Program-made: the position numbers and the translations under genes
Notes under the pieces: model-generated
What the model saw: the letters and a program-made list of their open reading frames with translations, nothing else
What the model was told of the DNA's origin: nothing
Database searches by the model: none
Shown: one piece after another, positions 1 to 7,878 of the stretch
Numbering within the stretch: position 1 is the stretch's first letter
Layout of the letters: each line of letters begins with the position of its first letter
Origin: Prevotella sp.
GTDB taxonomy: Bacteria > Bacteroidota > Bacteroidia > Bacteroidales > Bacteroidaceae
Reading direction: 5' to 3'
Length of the DNA stretch: 64,000 nt
NCBI GenBank assembly: GCA_017395215.1
Contig: JAFPVW010000076.1
Span: 1 to 64,000, forward strand

Positions 1-2
1 CA

Positions 3-356
3 GCACCTGCACTTGAGTTGGAACATGCCATCTGCACCACCATCAACATGAACGGCTGTGCGGCCTTCATCCTCGTCACCTCGCTCTTCGTCATGCAGAA
101 CGGCGGCACGACCATCACCCTGGGCACCATCCTCGTCTGGCTCCTCATCTCCGTCTTCTCAGCCGTTGGCAATGCCGGCGTACCCATGGGCTGCTACTTC
201 CTCACCCTCTCGCTCATGTCGGGCATCGGTGCCCCCGTCGCCATCCTCGGCGTCATCCTGCCCATCTACACCGTCATCGACATGGTCGAAACTGCCGAGA
301 ACGTCTGGTCTGACTCCTGCGTAGCCGCAATGGTCGACCGGCAAGTAAGCAAGTAA
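3..356 (+). CDS. Sodium:dicarboxylate/amino-acid symporter family, C-terminal part
   Basis: This is the last ~117 residues of a DAACS-type (DctA/GltP-like) membrane symporter, open from the left edge of the window. Visible family features are the motif TINMNG, a glycine-rich hairpin GNAGVPMG, and the terminal membrane segment ending in DMVETAENVWSDSC, the region that holds the substrate and sodium sites in this family. The usual ~20 residues between the SSxATLP hairpin and TINMNG are not recognisable. Instead the frame reads APALELEHAICT, and bases 1-24 there match a repeat copy at 52670-52693, so the gene may be interrupted or rearranged just at the window edge. No start can be assigned. Substrate is not predictable. 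Family assignment is good; intactness is unknown. Confidence 0.75.
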   Translation, partial: APALELEHAICTTINMNGCAAFILVTSLFVMQNGGTTITLGTILVWLLISVFSAVGNAGVPMGCYFLTLSLMSGIGAPVAILGVILPIYTVIDMVETAENVWSDSCVAAMVDRQVSK

Positions 357-678
357 TTCGAGAAAATATTTAGTTTCCATCCGTCATTTCGTCACTTTTG
401 ACCTATATTGTTCATACTGAACGCATTACAGGGTGACGGATGGCGGTGACGGGTGACGGATTGAGGAGAAGCCGAAGAACAGTCAGACTACGACTTCAGC
501 CACGGTGAGAAACCAGAAGTCTTTCTTCGCCGTCATCGATTCACCGCCCGTGAACAATTATTCACTACCCATGAATCATCAGAAGGCTGCACATCCGTCA
601 TCCATCACCGTTATCCGTCACCACATATTAGCCTGATTATCAATTACTTTGACCGAAGTGACGGATATGACGGATTTT
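357..678. other. Convergent intergenic region with nested inverted repeats
   Basis: This 322-base gap separates two converging genes. It holds no credible gene. Bases 433-461 and 593-621 are 29-nt inverted copies of a GTGACGGAT-based repeat (25 of 29 positions pair). Bases about 538-580 form an inner palindrome (GATTCA...GTGAA/TTCAC...TGAATC). Further copies of TGACGGAT occur at about 659-675. The structure could act as a bidirectional terminator or be a non-autonomous repeat element. Confidence 0.7.
433..621. repeat. Inverted GTGACGGAT repeat pair with inner palindrome
   Basis: The left arm is at 433-461 and the right arm at 593-621. The four mismatches are all transitions, so several could still pair as G-U in RNA. 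The 131-nt loop contains its own palindrome around position 559. The arrangement resembles the inverted pair at 25835-25996, which uses a different repeat word. Confidence 0.75.
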
Positions 679-3600
679 TTAATAAACCGACTGACCCGTC
701 AGACTCAGGGGGATGATGCTGCACTCCACATCTTCCTTGTTGGTGGAATAGCTGACGTAGAGGCGGCCGTTGTGGGTCATCGCCTTGGGATAGTTGTAGC
801 CTATGGTCTTGTATCTGCCCTCGTAGCGACGCTGGGGCAAGTCGTCCAGAGAACCGCTGCGCAGCAGAATGGTCTTGTCGAAAGCGACGCCGTCACGACT
901 CAGCTGCAGGACGAGCGGCCACCGACGCTTATCGCCGGAAGGACAGCTGACCATAAACGACGTGCCGTCGGGCAGGTTGCCGGCACACTGCTTTGTACGC
1001 GCATCGGGGAAGCTGGTCACAACGGGCTTCGTCCATGTCGCTCCCCTGTCGGTGCTCATGGCAGCCAGCTTGCGGAAACTGCCCTGCTGGTCGCGGAAGA
1101 GCATCACGAGCGTACCGTCAGGTCGCATATACTGGCTTGGCTCCAGCTCACGCGACTGCTGGCCGAGGTCTTCTGACTCGAAGGAAGCTTTGTGCCAGCC
1201 ACTTACGCCCTTCAGCTCGTCGGTATAAACCGGACAGACGTGAAGTCCCGGCTTAAAATGTGCGGCACCCACGAGACGACCGCCGGGAAGCGTGTAGGGA
1301 TCCTGCTCCAAGACGCCCTCCATGGGAGTCCCGTCGGCCATCGTGACTGGCTGCAGCTGACTCCAGGTCTGCCCGTCGGTGCTTGTGATGTAGCATGTTC
1401 TGCCACCTCGTGGTTCAGGAGCCTTCTGTCCATTACCTGACAACGCCCGGCCAATGGTCGAGCGTTGCCAGGTGTTGATGAAGGCTGTCAGCGTGTCGCC
1501 TCTTGCCAGCCAGCCGCCTGAAGTGCAGTAGAAATCACCGGAGGGCAGTGACAGAGGTCGGGGCTTGCTCCAAGTGTAGCCTTCGTCGGCACTGACGCTA
1601 TAGGCCACCCACGTATCGTCGCTGTCCTCGTCGGTTGGCGAACTCTGCCACATACAGTAGAGCTTGCCCTTGAAGGCTGTCATCACGGCTCCATTGGCAT
1701 AATGGTCGGTAGCGTCACCTGCCTTAAAGACGGTAACGGTTCTGACGCCCGCAATGTTGGTGAAGGGTGAAGGGTGAAGGGTTACGGGAATGACGTAGAA
1801 CTGGCGGTCGGGGCAGAAGTCGAGCATCCACTGGTCGAAGATGATGTGGTCGTCGAGGGCTTTTATGCGGAGCGTGTGGCGTCCGTTGGACACTTTGACG
1901 GGTGTCTTCTTCAGGGCCTGCCCGCGCAGCACGTTCTGTTTCCAGCGCTCAGAGCGGTAGGGCTCTTTCAGTGAGATGACGACGGGCTGCTGGTCGTCAA
2001 TCTGGACACTGTAGCGCAGGTCGCCGCGGTCGCTGGGCTGGGTAGGAATCATGGCGGTGTAGAGTACGGCGTCGAACAGTCTCTCACCCGGCCCCTCCCC
2101 CGGAGGGAGGGGAGTTTCAAACTCGTAGGTCAGTTCGCAGCCTTTGGGGATGGCGACGGCATTCATTGAGTGGCCAAGCATCTGGATAGCCGCAATCCCC
2201 CTCCCTTCGGGGGAGGGGCCGGGGGTGGGGCTGCAGGCGTTACTAGCGATATAGCTGCCGACGGAGGGGTGCTGCGGCAGCTGGGTGCGCGTCTCGCCGA
2301 AGACGGGGAGGTTGCGGGGAGCGGCCGACATGAGGCCACGCCACTTGCCGCCGCTCATGGTGTTGTAACGCTCGGTGAACTGCTGGATTTGCCCGTAGGC
2401 ACGACGGCTGTCCTCCTCATTGGAGAGCATCTTGCGCGTCATGGCGGCTGCGGCGTGGACGGGATAGAGCACGTGGGCGAAGTAGGCATCCTGACGGGCT
2501 TCCATCACGAGGGGGCGGTAGGTCTCGACGGTGGCCTCGATGCGGGCAAAGGCCTCCATACGCTTATAAGCCTCCGCGAGCGAGAACTCCGTGTTAGTTG
2601 GCACCGACTTGCCGCCGGGGTATTTCTTCTTGTCGAGCTCCACCTGCGTCCAGCCCATGAACTCCGGCCGGCGGATGGCATTGAGGTGGATGAACTCGCG
2701 CATGGCGGGGGCGATGGCACGGCCCACCTGTCCGCCAAACTGCGTCATAAGCCAGCGCTCGTAATGTTGATGAAGGGTGAAGTGTGAAGGGTGAAGGGAG
2801 GTTTGTTCCTGAGCAGAATCTATTCTCCCTTCACCCTTCACCAAGCACCCTTCACCAGAAACAATAGAGTTGATGTCCCACGCCATATCGAGGAAGAGTT
2901 CAAGCTGGTAGGCGGCCACCTTGGGGTCGTGGACGTTGGCAATCCAGAGGCGGCGGCAGTTGTGGTCGTAGGCGGCACGCATCTCGGTGTAGATGAGTCC
3001 GGGCTGCGTGGTAGTGAGCCAGAGGTAGTCGTGGGGACGGCCCCAGTAGCTGAGGTGGTAGTAGACGCCTCCCCCACCCTGCCGCTTCTGCTGCTCGGCA
3101 TCGGGCAGACGGGTGAGGTAACCGTAGTTGTCGTCGCACCACATGAGCGTGACGTCGTCGGGCACGCGGAGGCCGCTCTCCATGATCTCGAGCACCTCCT
3201 TATAGGGGATGAAGACCTGGGGGACGCGCTCCACATTCTTATTATAATGCTTGCTGATGAGCTGGCGCTGGTCGTCGATGACCTGCTGCAGGCCGTTGAG
3301 TTTCTCCTCGGGCGTCTTCACGCCCTCCATCGAACCGTCGTGGATGCCGCGCATACCGAGGGTGAGGAGCACGTCGCTGCCCTTCACCTGCTGCAGGCGG
3401 TCGGCCCAGTAGCGGCGCACTTCGGCACCATTTGTGATGTAGTTATACGCTCCCCGCTGTTTCACGTCCCACTCGGCGACGTTGTTGCGAAGCAGTGGTT
3501 CGCAGTGGCTGGTGCCAATGACGATGCCGAAGGAGTCGGCCATCTCCTTGTTGCCCTTGACGGTATAGAAACCGGGCGACACATCGTGCATGGCGGGCCA

Positions 3601-4164
3601 AAGGGTGTTGGCACGCAGGCGGAGCATCAGCTCGAACAGGCGGCGGTAGGTCTGTGGTCCCATGTTGTCGGGCGACCAGCGACGGAGGCTCCAGTCCTCG
3701 TCGTTGATGAAGATGCCGCGATAGGCGACTGAGGGCGTATGCTCCAGTCGGAACGTGTCGGGCACGGAGATGGGATAGTAGCGGGTATGCGGGCGCACAT
3801 CGCCCCACCACACCCACGGCGACACTTCGGCCATGCGCGACAGTTCGAGAATGCCGTAGGCCGTGCCCCGTGCGTTGTGGCCTTCGATGACGAGCTGGCC
3901 GTTCTGCACGCGGATGCTGAAGCCGTCGTCGGTGCCGCGGCCCTGAACGATGCGGATGGGGGCAGTCTTGGCGGCTACGGCCCTGTGGCCGGTGACGAGC
4001 TGCATATCGTCAGCGAACATGCGCAGGGCCTGCTGGACGACGGGGGCGGGCTTGCCCGTCAGCTGATAGGTGACGGGGTGCTGGCCGTCGTACCAGACGA
4101 CGTTGGCTGCGGCGCCGCCGCAGTACAGCGAACAGAGGATGAGGAGGAGAGAAAGGCTGCGCAT
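679..4164 (-). CDS. GH115 alpha-glucuronidase fused to a sialidase-like beta-propeller
   Basis: Predicted secreted enzyme of 1161 residues. Residues 1-20 are a signal peptide. Residues about 25-800 are a GH115 domain, recognised by FINDEDWSL at 152-160 and the following WSPDN...LMLRLRANTLWPAMH block. GH115 enzymes remove glucuronic acid from xylan or arabinogalactan-type chains; the substrate here is not shown. Residues about 805-1161 form a separate BNR/sialidase-like propeller (SADEGYTWSKP, STDRGATWTKP), which most GH115 proteins of ~800 residues lack. Four low-complexity insertions of repeat DNA interrupt the GH115 part in frame: about residues 435-464, 644-656, 683-694 and 794-802. The start codon overlaps the stop of the upstream PL4 gene by one base (TAATG), which implies translational coupling. 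Confidence 0.9.
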   Translation of the reverse strand: MRSLSLLLILCSLYCGGAAANVVWYDGQHPVTYQLTGKPAPVVQQALRMFADDMQLVTGHRAVAAKTAPIRIVQGRGTDDGFSIRVQNGQLVIEGHNARGTAYGILELSRMAEVSPWVWWGDVRPHTRYYPISVPDTFRLEHTPSVAYRGIFINDEDWSLRRWSPDNMGPQTYRRLFELMLRLRANTLWPAMHDVSPGFYTVKGNKEMADSFGIVIGTSHCEPLLRNNVAEWDVKQRGAYNYITNGAEVRRYWADRLQQVKGSDVLLTLGMRGIHDGSMEGVKTPEEKLNGLQQVIDDQRQLISKHYNKNVERVPQVFIPYKEVLEIMESGLRVPDDVTLMWCDDNYGYLTRLPDAEQQKRQGGGGVYYHLSYWGRPHDYLWLTTTQPGLIYTEMRAAYDHNCRRLWIANVHDPKVAAYQLELFLDMAWDINSIVSGEGCLVKGEGRIDSAQEQTSLHPSHFTLHQHYERWLMTQFGGQVGRAIAPAMREFIHLNAIRRPEFMGWTQVELDKKKYPGGKSVPTNTEFSLAEAYKRMEAFARIEATVETYRPLVMEARQDAYFAHVLYPVHAAAAMTRKMLSNEEDSRRAYGQIQQFTERYNTMSGGKWRGLMSAAPRNLPVFGETRTQLPQHPSVGSYIASNACSPTPGPSPEGRGIAAIQMLGHSMNAVAIPKGCELTYEFETPLPPGEGPGERLFDAVLYTAMIPTQPSDRGDLRYSVQIDDQQPVVISLKEPYRSERWKQNVLRGQALKKTPVKVSNGRHTLRIKALDDHIIFDQWMLDFCPDRQFYVIPVTLHPSPFTNIAGVRTVTVFKAGDATDHYANGAVMTAFKGKLYCMWQSSPTDEDSDDTWVAYSVSADEGYTWSKPRPLSLPSGDFYCTSGGWLARGDTLTAFINTWQRSTIGRALSGNGQKAPEPRGGRTCYITSTDGQTWSQLQPVTMADGTPMEGVLEQDPYTLPGGRLVGAAHFKPGLHVCPVYTDELKGVSGWHKASFESEDLGQQSRELEPSQYMRPDGTLVMLFRDQQGSFRKLAAMSTDRGATWTKPVVTSFPDARTKQCAGNLPDGTSFMVSCPSGDKRRWPLVLQLSRDGVAFDKTILLRSGSLDDLPQRRYEGRYKTIGYNYPKAMTHNGRLYVSYSTNKEDVECSIIPLSLTGQSVY
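1759..1781. repeat. GGGTGAA heptamer repeat inside GH115 gene
   Basis: Three and a bit units of GGTGAAG lie in frame and encode the peptide TLHPSPFTN on the minus strand, at the junction between the GH115 and propeller domains. The same word occurs at 2771-2857 and 4246-4281. Confidence 0.75.
2083..2232. repeat. Pair of inverted GC-rich insertions inside GH115 gene
   Basis: Bases 2083-2115 and 2196-2232 are inverted copies of a ~30-bp GC-rich word, itself partly palindromic (CCCCTCCC...GGGAGGGG). They encode the peptides TPLPPGEGPGERLF and SPTPGPSPEGRGI in frame. The ~80 bases between them encode normal GH115 sequence, so these look like two separate insertions rather than one element. Confidence 0.75.
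2771..2857. repeat. In-frame hairpin element made of TGAAGGG repeats
   Basis: Bases 2771-2799 and 2826-2857 are inverted copies of a TGAAGGG/TTCACCC heptamer tract with a ~26-nt loop. The element sits in frame in the GH115 gene between the conserved stretches LFLDMAWDIN and YERWLMTQFGG, adding about 30 low-complexity residues. Confidence 0.8.
4107..4123. repeat. Signal-peptide hairpin, copy 1 (GH115)
   Basis: CTGCGGC-GCC-GCCGCAG is a perfect 7-bp palindrome with a 3-base loop. It lies in the signal-peptide codons of the GH115 gene (peptide YCGGAAA). The same palindrome occurs at 5978-5994, 9846-9862 and 15048-15064, each time in a signal peptide. Confidence 0.8.
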
Positions 4165-6029
4165 TATTCTATTCTGATGCCGGCGGGGGTGTAGCTATGG
4201 CCGGCCTTCTCGATGACGAGGCGGCCACCCACGAGGCGCTTCGCTGGTGATGGGTGACAGGTGATGGGTGAAGGGTGAAGGATGCCGTCGGTGACGGGTT
4301 CGCCAGCCTCCAGCTTGATGCAGTCGTAGAGGATGCCGTTCTTGCCGCCGGTGCCGCTGATCTGGAAGGTCAGCAGGTTGATGCCCTCCTTGAGGGCGGT
4401 ACTGACGAAGTCGGTGGTAAAGACATAGTGGCGACCGCTGCCCGTGGCACTGCGATAGACGGAAGCATCCTTATAGCCGGGCTTCCACGTGTCGCGGACG
4501 GTACCGTTGAGCTTGACGGTGATGGTGGCCTTCTCGCTGGCGCAGCCCGCTATGGAGGCCGTCAGGTGGACACGTCCGGCGGGGCGCTTGTCGACGTTGA
4601 ACTTGACGGTCCAGTTGCCGTCCTTGGTCTGGGCGTAGTACCAGTCCTTGCTCTCGTTGCTCTCGCCGATGGTGTAGGTGAGCGTCTGGGGCACGAGTTC
4701 CCAGAGGCCGTACTGGCGGATGGTATCGCTCAGCCGGAACTCACTGCTGCGGCGGTCGTTCTGGCCAATCATCCAGAGCATCTCTGTGTATTTCTTAGGT
4801 GTCCACGTGACGGTGCCGAGGTCGTTCTCACCAGCAGCGACGGTGATGTCGTCCTGCTCGAGCATATCGGTCACCTCGCCAGTCTTGGCGTAGGCGAACA
4901 GATTATAGTCGCCGGGGCGCACATTGCGAATCTCGAAGTCGCCGTTCTCGTCGGTGAGCGTCCAGAACTGGTAGCCGTGCATCATCTCGATGGGGTCCTT
5001 GCCCTTCTCCTGAGCCAGGACGATGCGCACGCTGTCGCAGCGCTGGCCGGTGGTGACGCTGAGGTGGCCGCGCACGGTGCCACGCTCACGCGGATAGAGG
5101 TCGTTCTCGAACCACTGGTAGGGCCACTCGGCAGCCTCCTTGGCGGCTTGGTTGCGGGCACTCTTCACGGGATCCTTGCTGTAGGTTGTATAGATGAGGA
5201 AGGGGCCGTAGAGTTTCTTCTCGCCCTCGCGGAGCACCATTGCCTCGCCGCCGAAGTGCTCGCCCTGCAGCATCTGGATGGTGATGGGCGACTTGCTGGT
5301 GGCATGGACGGTGAGCTCCTGACGCTCGCAGCCGCCATTGATCCACTCGTAGCTGACCGGGATGTTGTAGAGTCCGTAGTAGTTGTTGCTCATTCCACAG
5401 AGACCGTGCAGCGTGTCGCGCTCGATGTAGTTGGCCCAGTTGTACTTGGTGTAGATGCTGCCGTCGGCCAACCGGTAGGTAGCATCCTGAATGGTGTTCT
5501 CATCCTTCTCGGCGACGGCCATCTCCGTGTTCGACGGAATGCGGCCGTTCATACGCCAGTCGACGTAGCCGTTGAGCATCGTATCGCCAAGGCGGCAGCA
5601 GACGCGCGCCTCCTTGACGGGTTCAGAAGCGGAAGTGGCGGTGCCGGTGGCTATTACGTATGAATAGACACCGGGCACGCCACGGCGCATGATGTAGCCC
5701 TGCTCAAAGATGGTGTTGCCCGACGTGGCGCTATAGAGCACCTCGCAGTGGTCGGCGGTCTGCTTGACCACCTTGACCTTCGTGGGGTTCAAGCCACTGT
5801 TGCCATTGGCGGTGGTATAGTCGAAGTAGATGCCGTTGCTGGCCAGAAACTCAGTACCCTTGCGCTGCAGCGAACTGACGCGCCCGGCGCTGTTGATGGT
5901 GACGCTCCACGTGCCGTCGGTCATCTTGGTGGTCATACCGCTGACGGACATCGTGACATCACCGTCGGCAGCTATGGCTGCGGCTCCGCCGCAGCACAGC
6001 CAACATACTATGAGCAGTAGTTTCTTCAT
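4164..6029 (-). CDS. PL4 rhamnogalacturonan endolyase, secreted
   Basis: Predicted secreted lyase of 621 residues that cleaves the rhamnose-galacturonate backbone of rhamnogalacturonan I by beta-elimination. After a signal peptide (about 1-20) it shows the three-part PL4 layout: an N-terminal beta-sandwich (about 25-300), a short FnIII-like domain (about 310-395, starting GTVRGHLSV) and a jelly-roll C-terminal domain (about 410-580). The stretch MLWMIGQNDRRSSEFR near residue 415 is typical of PL4. The C-terminus (RLVGGRLVIEKAGHSYTPAGIRIE, split here as RLVGGRLVIE and PAGIRIE) resembles the tags of the genes at 6034 and 30953. A heptamer repeat (HPSPITCHPSP) is inserted just before this tag. 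It lies 4 bases after the gene at 6034-7776 and overlaps the GH115 gene by one base. Confidence 0.88.
   Translation of the reverse strand: MKKLLLIVCWLCCGGAAAIAADGDVTMSVSGMTTKMTDGTWSVTINSAGRVSSLQRKGTEFLASNGIYFDYTTANGNSGLNPTKVKVVKQTADHCEVLYSATSGNTIFEQGYIMRRGVPGVYSYVIATGTATSASEPVKEARVCCRLGDTMLNGYVDWRMNGRIPSNTEMAVAEKDENTIQDATYRLADGSIYTKYNWANYIERDTLHGLCGMSNNYYGLYNIPVSYEWINGGCERQELTVHATSKSPITIQMLQGEHFGGEAMVLREGEKKLYGPFLIYTTYSKDPVKSARNQAAKEAAEWPYQWFENDLYPRERGTVRGHLSVTTGQRCDSVRIVLAQEKGKDPIEMMHGYQFWTLTDENGDFEIRNVRPGDYNLFAYAKTGEVTDMLEQDDITVAAGENDLGTVTWTPKKYTEMLWMIGQNDRRSSEFRLSDTIRQYGLWELVPQTLTYTIGESNESKDWYYAQTKDGNWTVKFNVDKRPAGRVHLTASIAGCASEKATITVKLNGTVRDTWKPGYKDASVYRSATGSGRHYVFTTDFVSTALKEGINLLTFQISGTGGKNGILYDCIKLEAGEPVTDGILHPSPITCHPSPAKRLVGGRLVIEKAGHSYTPAGIRIE
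4246..4281. repeat. GGGTGAA/GGGTGAT heptamer repeat inside PL4 gene
   Basis: About five 7-bp units encode HPSPITCHPSP in frame at residues ~583-594 of the lyase, immediately before its C-terminal tag. Confidence 0.75.
5978..5994. repeat. Signal-peptide hairpin, copy 2 (PL4)
   Basis: CTGCGGC-TCC-GCCGCAG, extended by one more G-C pair on each side. It encodes LCCGGAAA of the PL4 signal peptide on the minus strand. Confidence 0.8.
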
Positions 6030-6033
6030 TTCT

Positions 6034-7776
6034 TTACTTTACTTGGATACCAGCAACATTAACAATACCGGCAGCGGTCTCGATGAGAATCTGACCGTCC
6101 TTGACAACCTTGCGGGCTGCTACCTTCTGGGCAGACTTCACGTCGACCACTGCATCGGGATCCTCAGGAGCATCCTCGGAAGCGTAGATCATGATGACGT
6201 CGACACCCGTGTTCTCGCTGCCGCCAGCCTTCAGCGTGATGTCGGTAGGCTCGGTGATGGTCAGCAGGTCAGACTCGGCCTCGGTCCAGTTGGTAGCGGT
6301 GGCTGAAAGGTAAATCTCGTTCTCCTCGCCCTCGCCCTTGGTCAGCGTGCAGACGTAGCCGGGAGTCTTGCCGGCATCGAAGAGGATGGCACGAATCTTA
6401 TAGGTACCGGGCTGCAGCGTGACGAGCTTCAGGTCCTCGAGCACGTAGCCGGCCTTACCCATCGACGAGCGCACCTCGGCATTGGGGCTGGTGCAAAGAA
6501 CGGCATTGGGCAGATCCTCACCCTCGGAGAGATAGACCACACCCTCGAAAGCAGTCTTGGCATAGCTGATGGCAAACGTGGTGTCGCCCTTGAGGTCGAA
6601 AATCTCCTTGAACTCATTACCCTTAGAGCCGTGCGTATAGGCAATGCCCTCAGCATCGGCCACCCAGTAAGGATAAGCAGCCTTGACGGTAGAACCGGTA
6701 ACGCTCTCAGTGGCGCCGACCAGCTCCTTGATGGTTGTCTGCGTGCCAGCCTCAGCATCGATGAAAGCAGCAACGACACTGTAGGTGCAAGGCAGTTTCT
6801 CCTGAGCCTCAGCAATCTCGATAGACTTCAGCAGACAGTTAGAGAAGCGGAAGGTGATGTCGCCCGGAGTCTGAACCTCGAACTTGAAGTTGGTGTAGGA
6901 AGAGCCCAGCCAGATAGAGTCCTGCTGACCGGTAGCCGTAGAGACGAGGCCGTCGGGAGCGAATGCAGCCGCATTGAGTGCCTGGATGCAGGTCTGCTTG
7001 GAGGCGCTACCCTTGGTGGCACGGTTGGCATTGAAGGTGATGACGTCGCCGACCTGACAGTCGGGGATGGTCATATACTGGTTGTTGCCGTTGAAGGCAA
7101 TCAGGTCCTTGTAAGAGCCCTCAGTATCGCCGACATAGAAGGCCTTGTTGCCGAACTTGAACAGCAGGTCCTCGGTCATGGGCAGAGCCGTGCCGTCGGG
7201 GAGCATGATCTCCTCGTAGTCGCGGGCAGGCACATAGTAACGGTGGGTGGTGGCGTCGTTCTTGGTGATGTCCATAAACTTCGTGACATCCTCAGCCTCG
7301 CCGCCGGCGGGATTGGCCGAACCCTCGGCAACAATCTGAGCAGCCGACTCAGCATCGATAACGAACGTCCAAGCCATCTTGCGCTCACCGCCACGGGTCT
7401 TGAAGTGGAGAGCGTAGCCGCCCTCGGCAGCTTTCTCCTCACCGCCGACCTTCACCGAGGTGATGTTCAGCGTGTACTCAGTAGAGGGCTGGAGTTCGAA
7501 CTCAATCAGGTCGAAGGTGACACCCTCGGCAAACGTACCCTCGACGCCGTCGAAGGCCAGGTCGTCGTTGCCGAAGTTACCCTCGAGCACGAAGGTGGTC
7601 GAGGTGGGGTCCTCGACGCCAGTGACATTGGGGAACGTCACCGTAATCTTACCGGTTGTCGGGCTGATCTTCTTTCCGTCAGCAAGGCTGAACTTGATGT
7701 CGCCCAACTCTACCTGGGCCATTGCGCTCAGGCAGAAAAAGAATGCCATAAAGGCAAGAGTAGAAATTTTTCTCAT
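6034..7776 (-). CDS. Secreted multi-domain protein of unknown function
   Basis: A 580-residue secreted protein not assigned to a known enzyme family. The start chosen gives MRKISTLAFMAFFF..., a clear signal peptide ending SAMAQ; an upstream in-frame codon at 7857 would read through the hairpin and is unlikely. Residues about 22-110 look like an Ig/FnIII-type domain (ISPTTGKITVTFPNVTG). Residues about 120-320 resemble in order the module found at 46385 and 49089: an opening W-T/D-F stretch, then YMTIPDCQVGDVITF comparable to FTIPNVLVGQKIKM. The C-terminus (VVKDGQILIETAAGIVNVAG...) is a short tag shared with the genes at 4164 and 30953, possibly a sorting signal. It lies 4 bases upstream of the PL4 gene, so a role at the cell surface in pectin handling is likely but inferred. 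Confidence 0.7.
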   Translation of the reverse strand: MRKISTLAFMAFFFCLSAMAQVELGDIKFSLADGKKISPTTGKITVTFPNVTGVEDPTSTTFVLEGNFGNDDLAFDGVEGTFAEGVTFDLIEFELQPSTEYTLNITSVKVGGEEKAAEGGYALHFKTRGGERKMAWTFVIDAESAAQIVAEGSANPAGGEAEDVTKFMDITKNDATTHRYYVPARDYEEIMLPDGTALPMTEDLLFKFGNKAFYVGDTEGSYKDLIAFNGNNQYMTIPDCQVGDVITFNANRATKGSASKQTCIQALNAAAFAPDGLVSTATGQQDSIWLGSSYTNFKFEVQTPGDITFRFSNCLLKSIEIAEAQEKLPCTYSVVAAFIDAEAGTQTTIKELVGATESVTGSTVKAAYPYWVADAEGIAYTHGSKGNEFKEIFDLKGDTTFAISYAKTAFEGVVYLSEGEDLPNAVLCTSPNAEVRSSMGKAGYVLEDLKLVTLQPGTYKIRAILFDAGKTPGYVCTLTKGEGEENEIYLSATATNWTEAESDLLTITEPTDITLKAGGSENTGVDVIMIYASEDAPEDPDAVVDVKSAQKVAARKVVKDGQILIETAAGIVNVAGIQVK

Positions 7777-7827
7777 AAGTTTAATTGTTTTGTTGTAAAT
7801 TGGTATAGTATAGTTTTTTATGCGTAA

Positions 7828-7863
7828 AGATGGTTGTACGCCTCTCTCGGCATACAACCATCT
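7828..7863 (-). terminator. Hairpin after the FAS1-SusCD operon
   Basis: AGATGGTTGTA (7828-7838) and TACAACCATCT (7853-7863) form a perfect 11-bp stem with a 14-base loop, 15 bases after the SusD stop at 7879. On the minus strand the following sequence is A/T-rich but not a clean T-run, so termination may be partial, allowing some read-through into the gene at 7776. Confidence 0.55.
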
Positions 7864-7878
7864 GCGGTATTTCAGACT

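Noticed and set aside
433..675. Plus-strand coding start in the TGACGGAT repeats (frame from 649)
   Set aside because: The frame continues antisense to the GH115 gene and only reflects the repeat and codon bias.
7777..7857. N-terminal extension of the 6034-7776 gene
   Set aside because: It would place the signal peptide 27 residues inside the protein and translate the hairpin after SusD.
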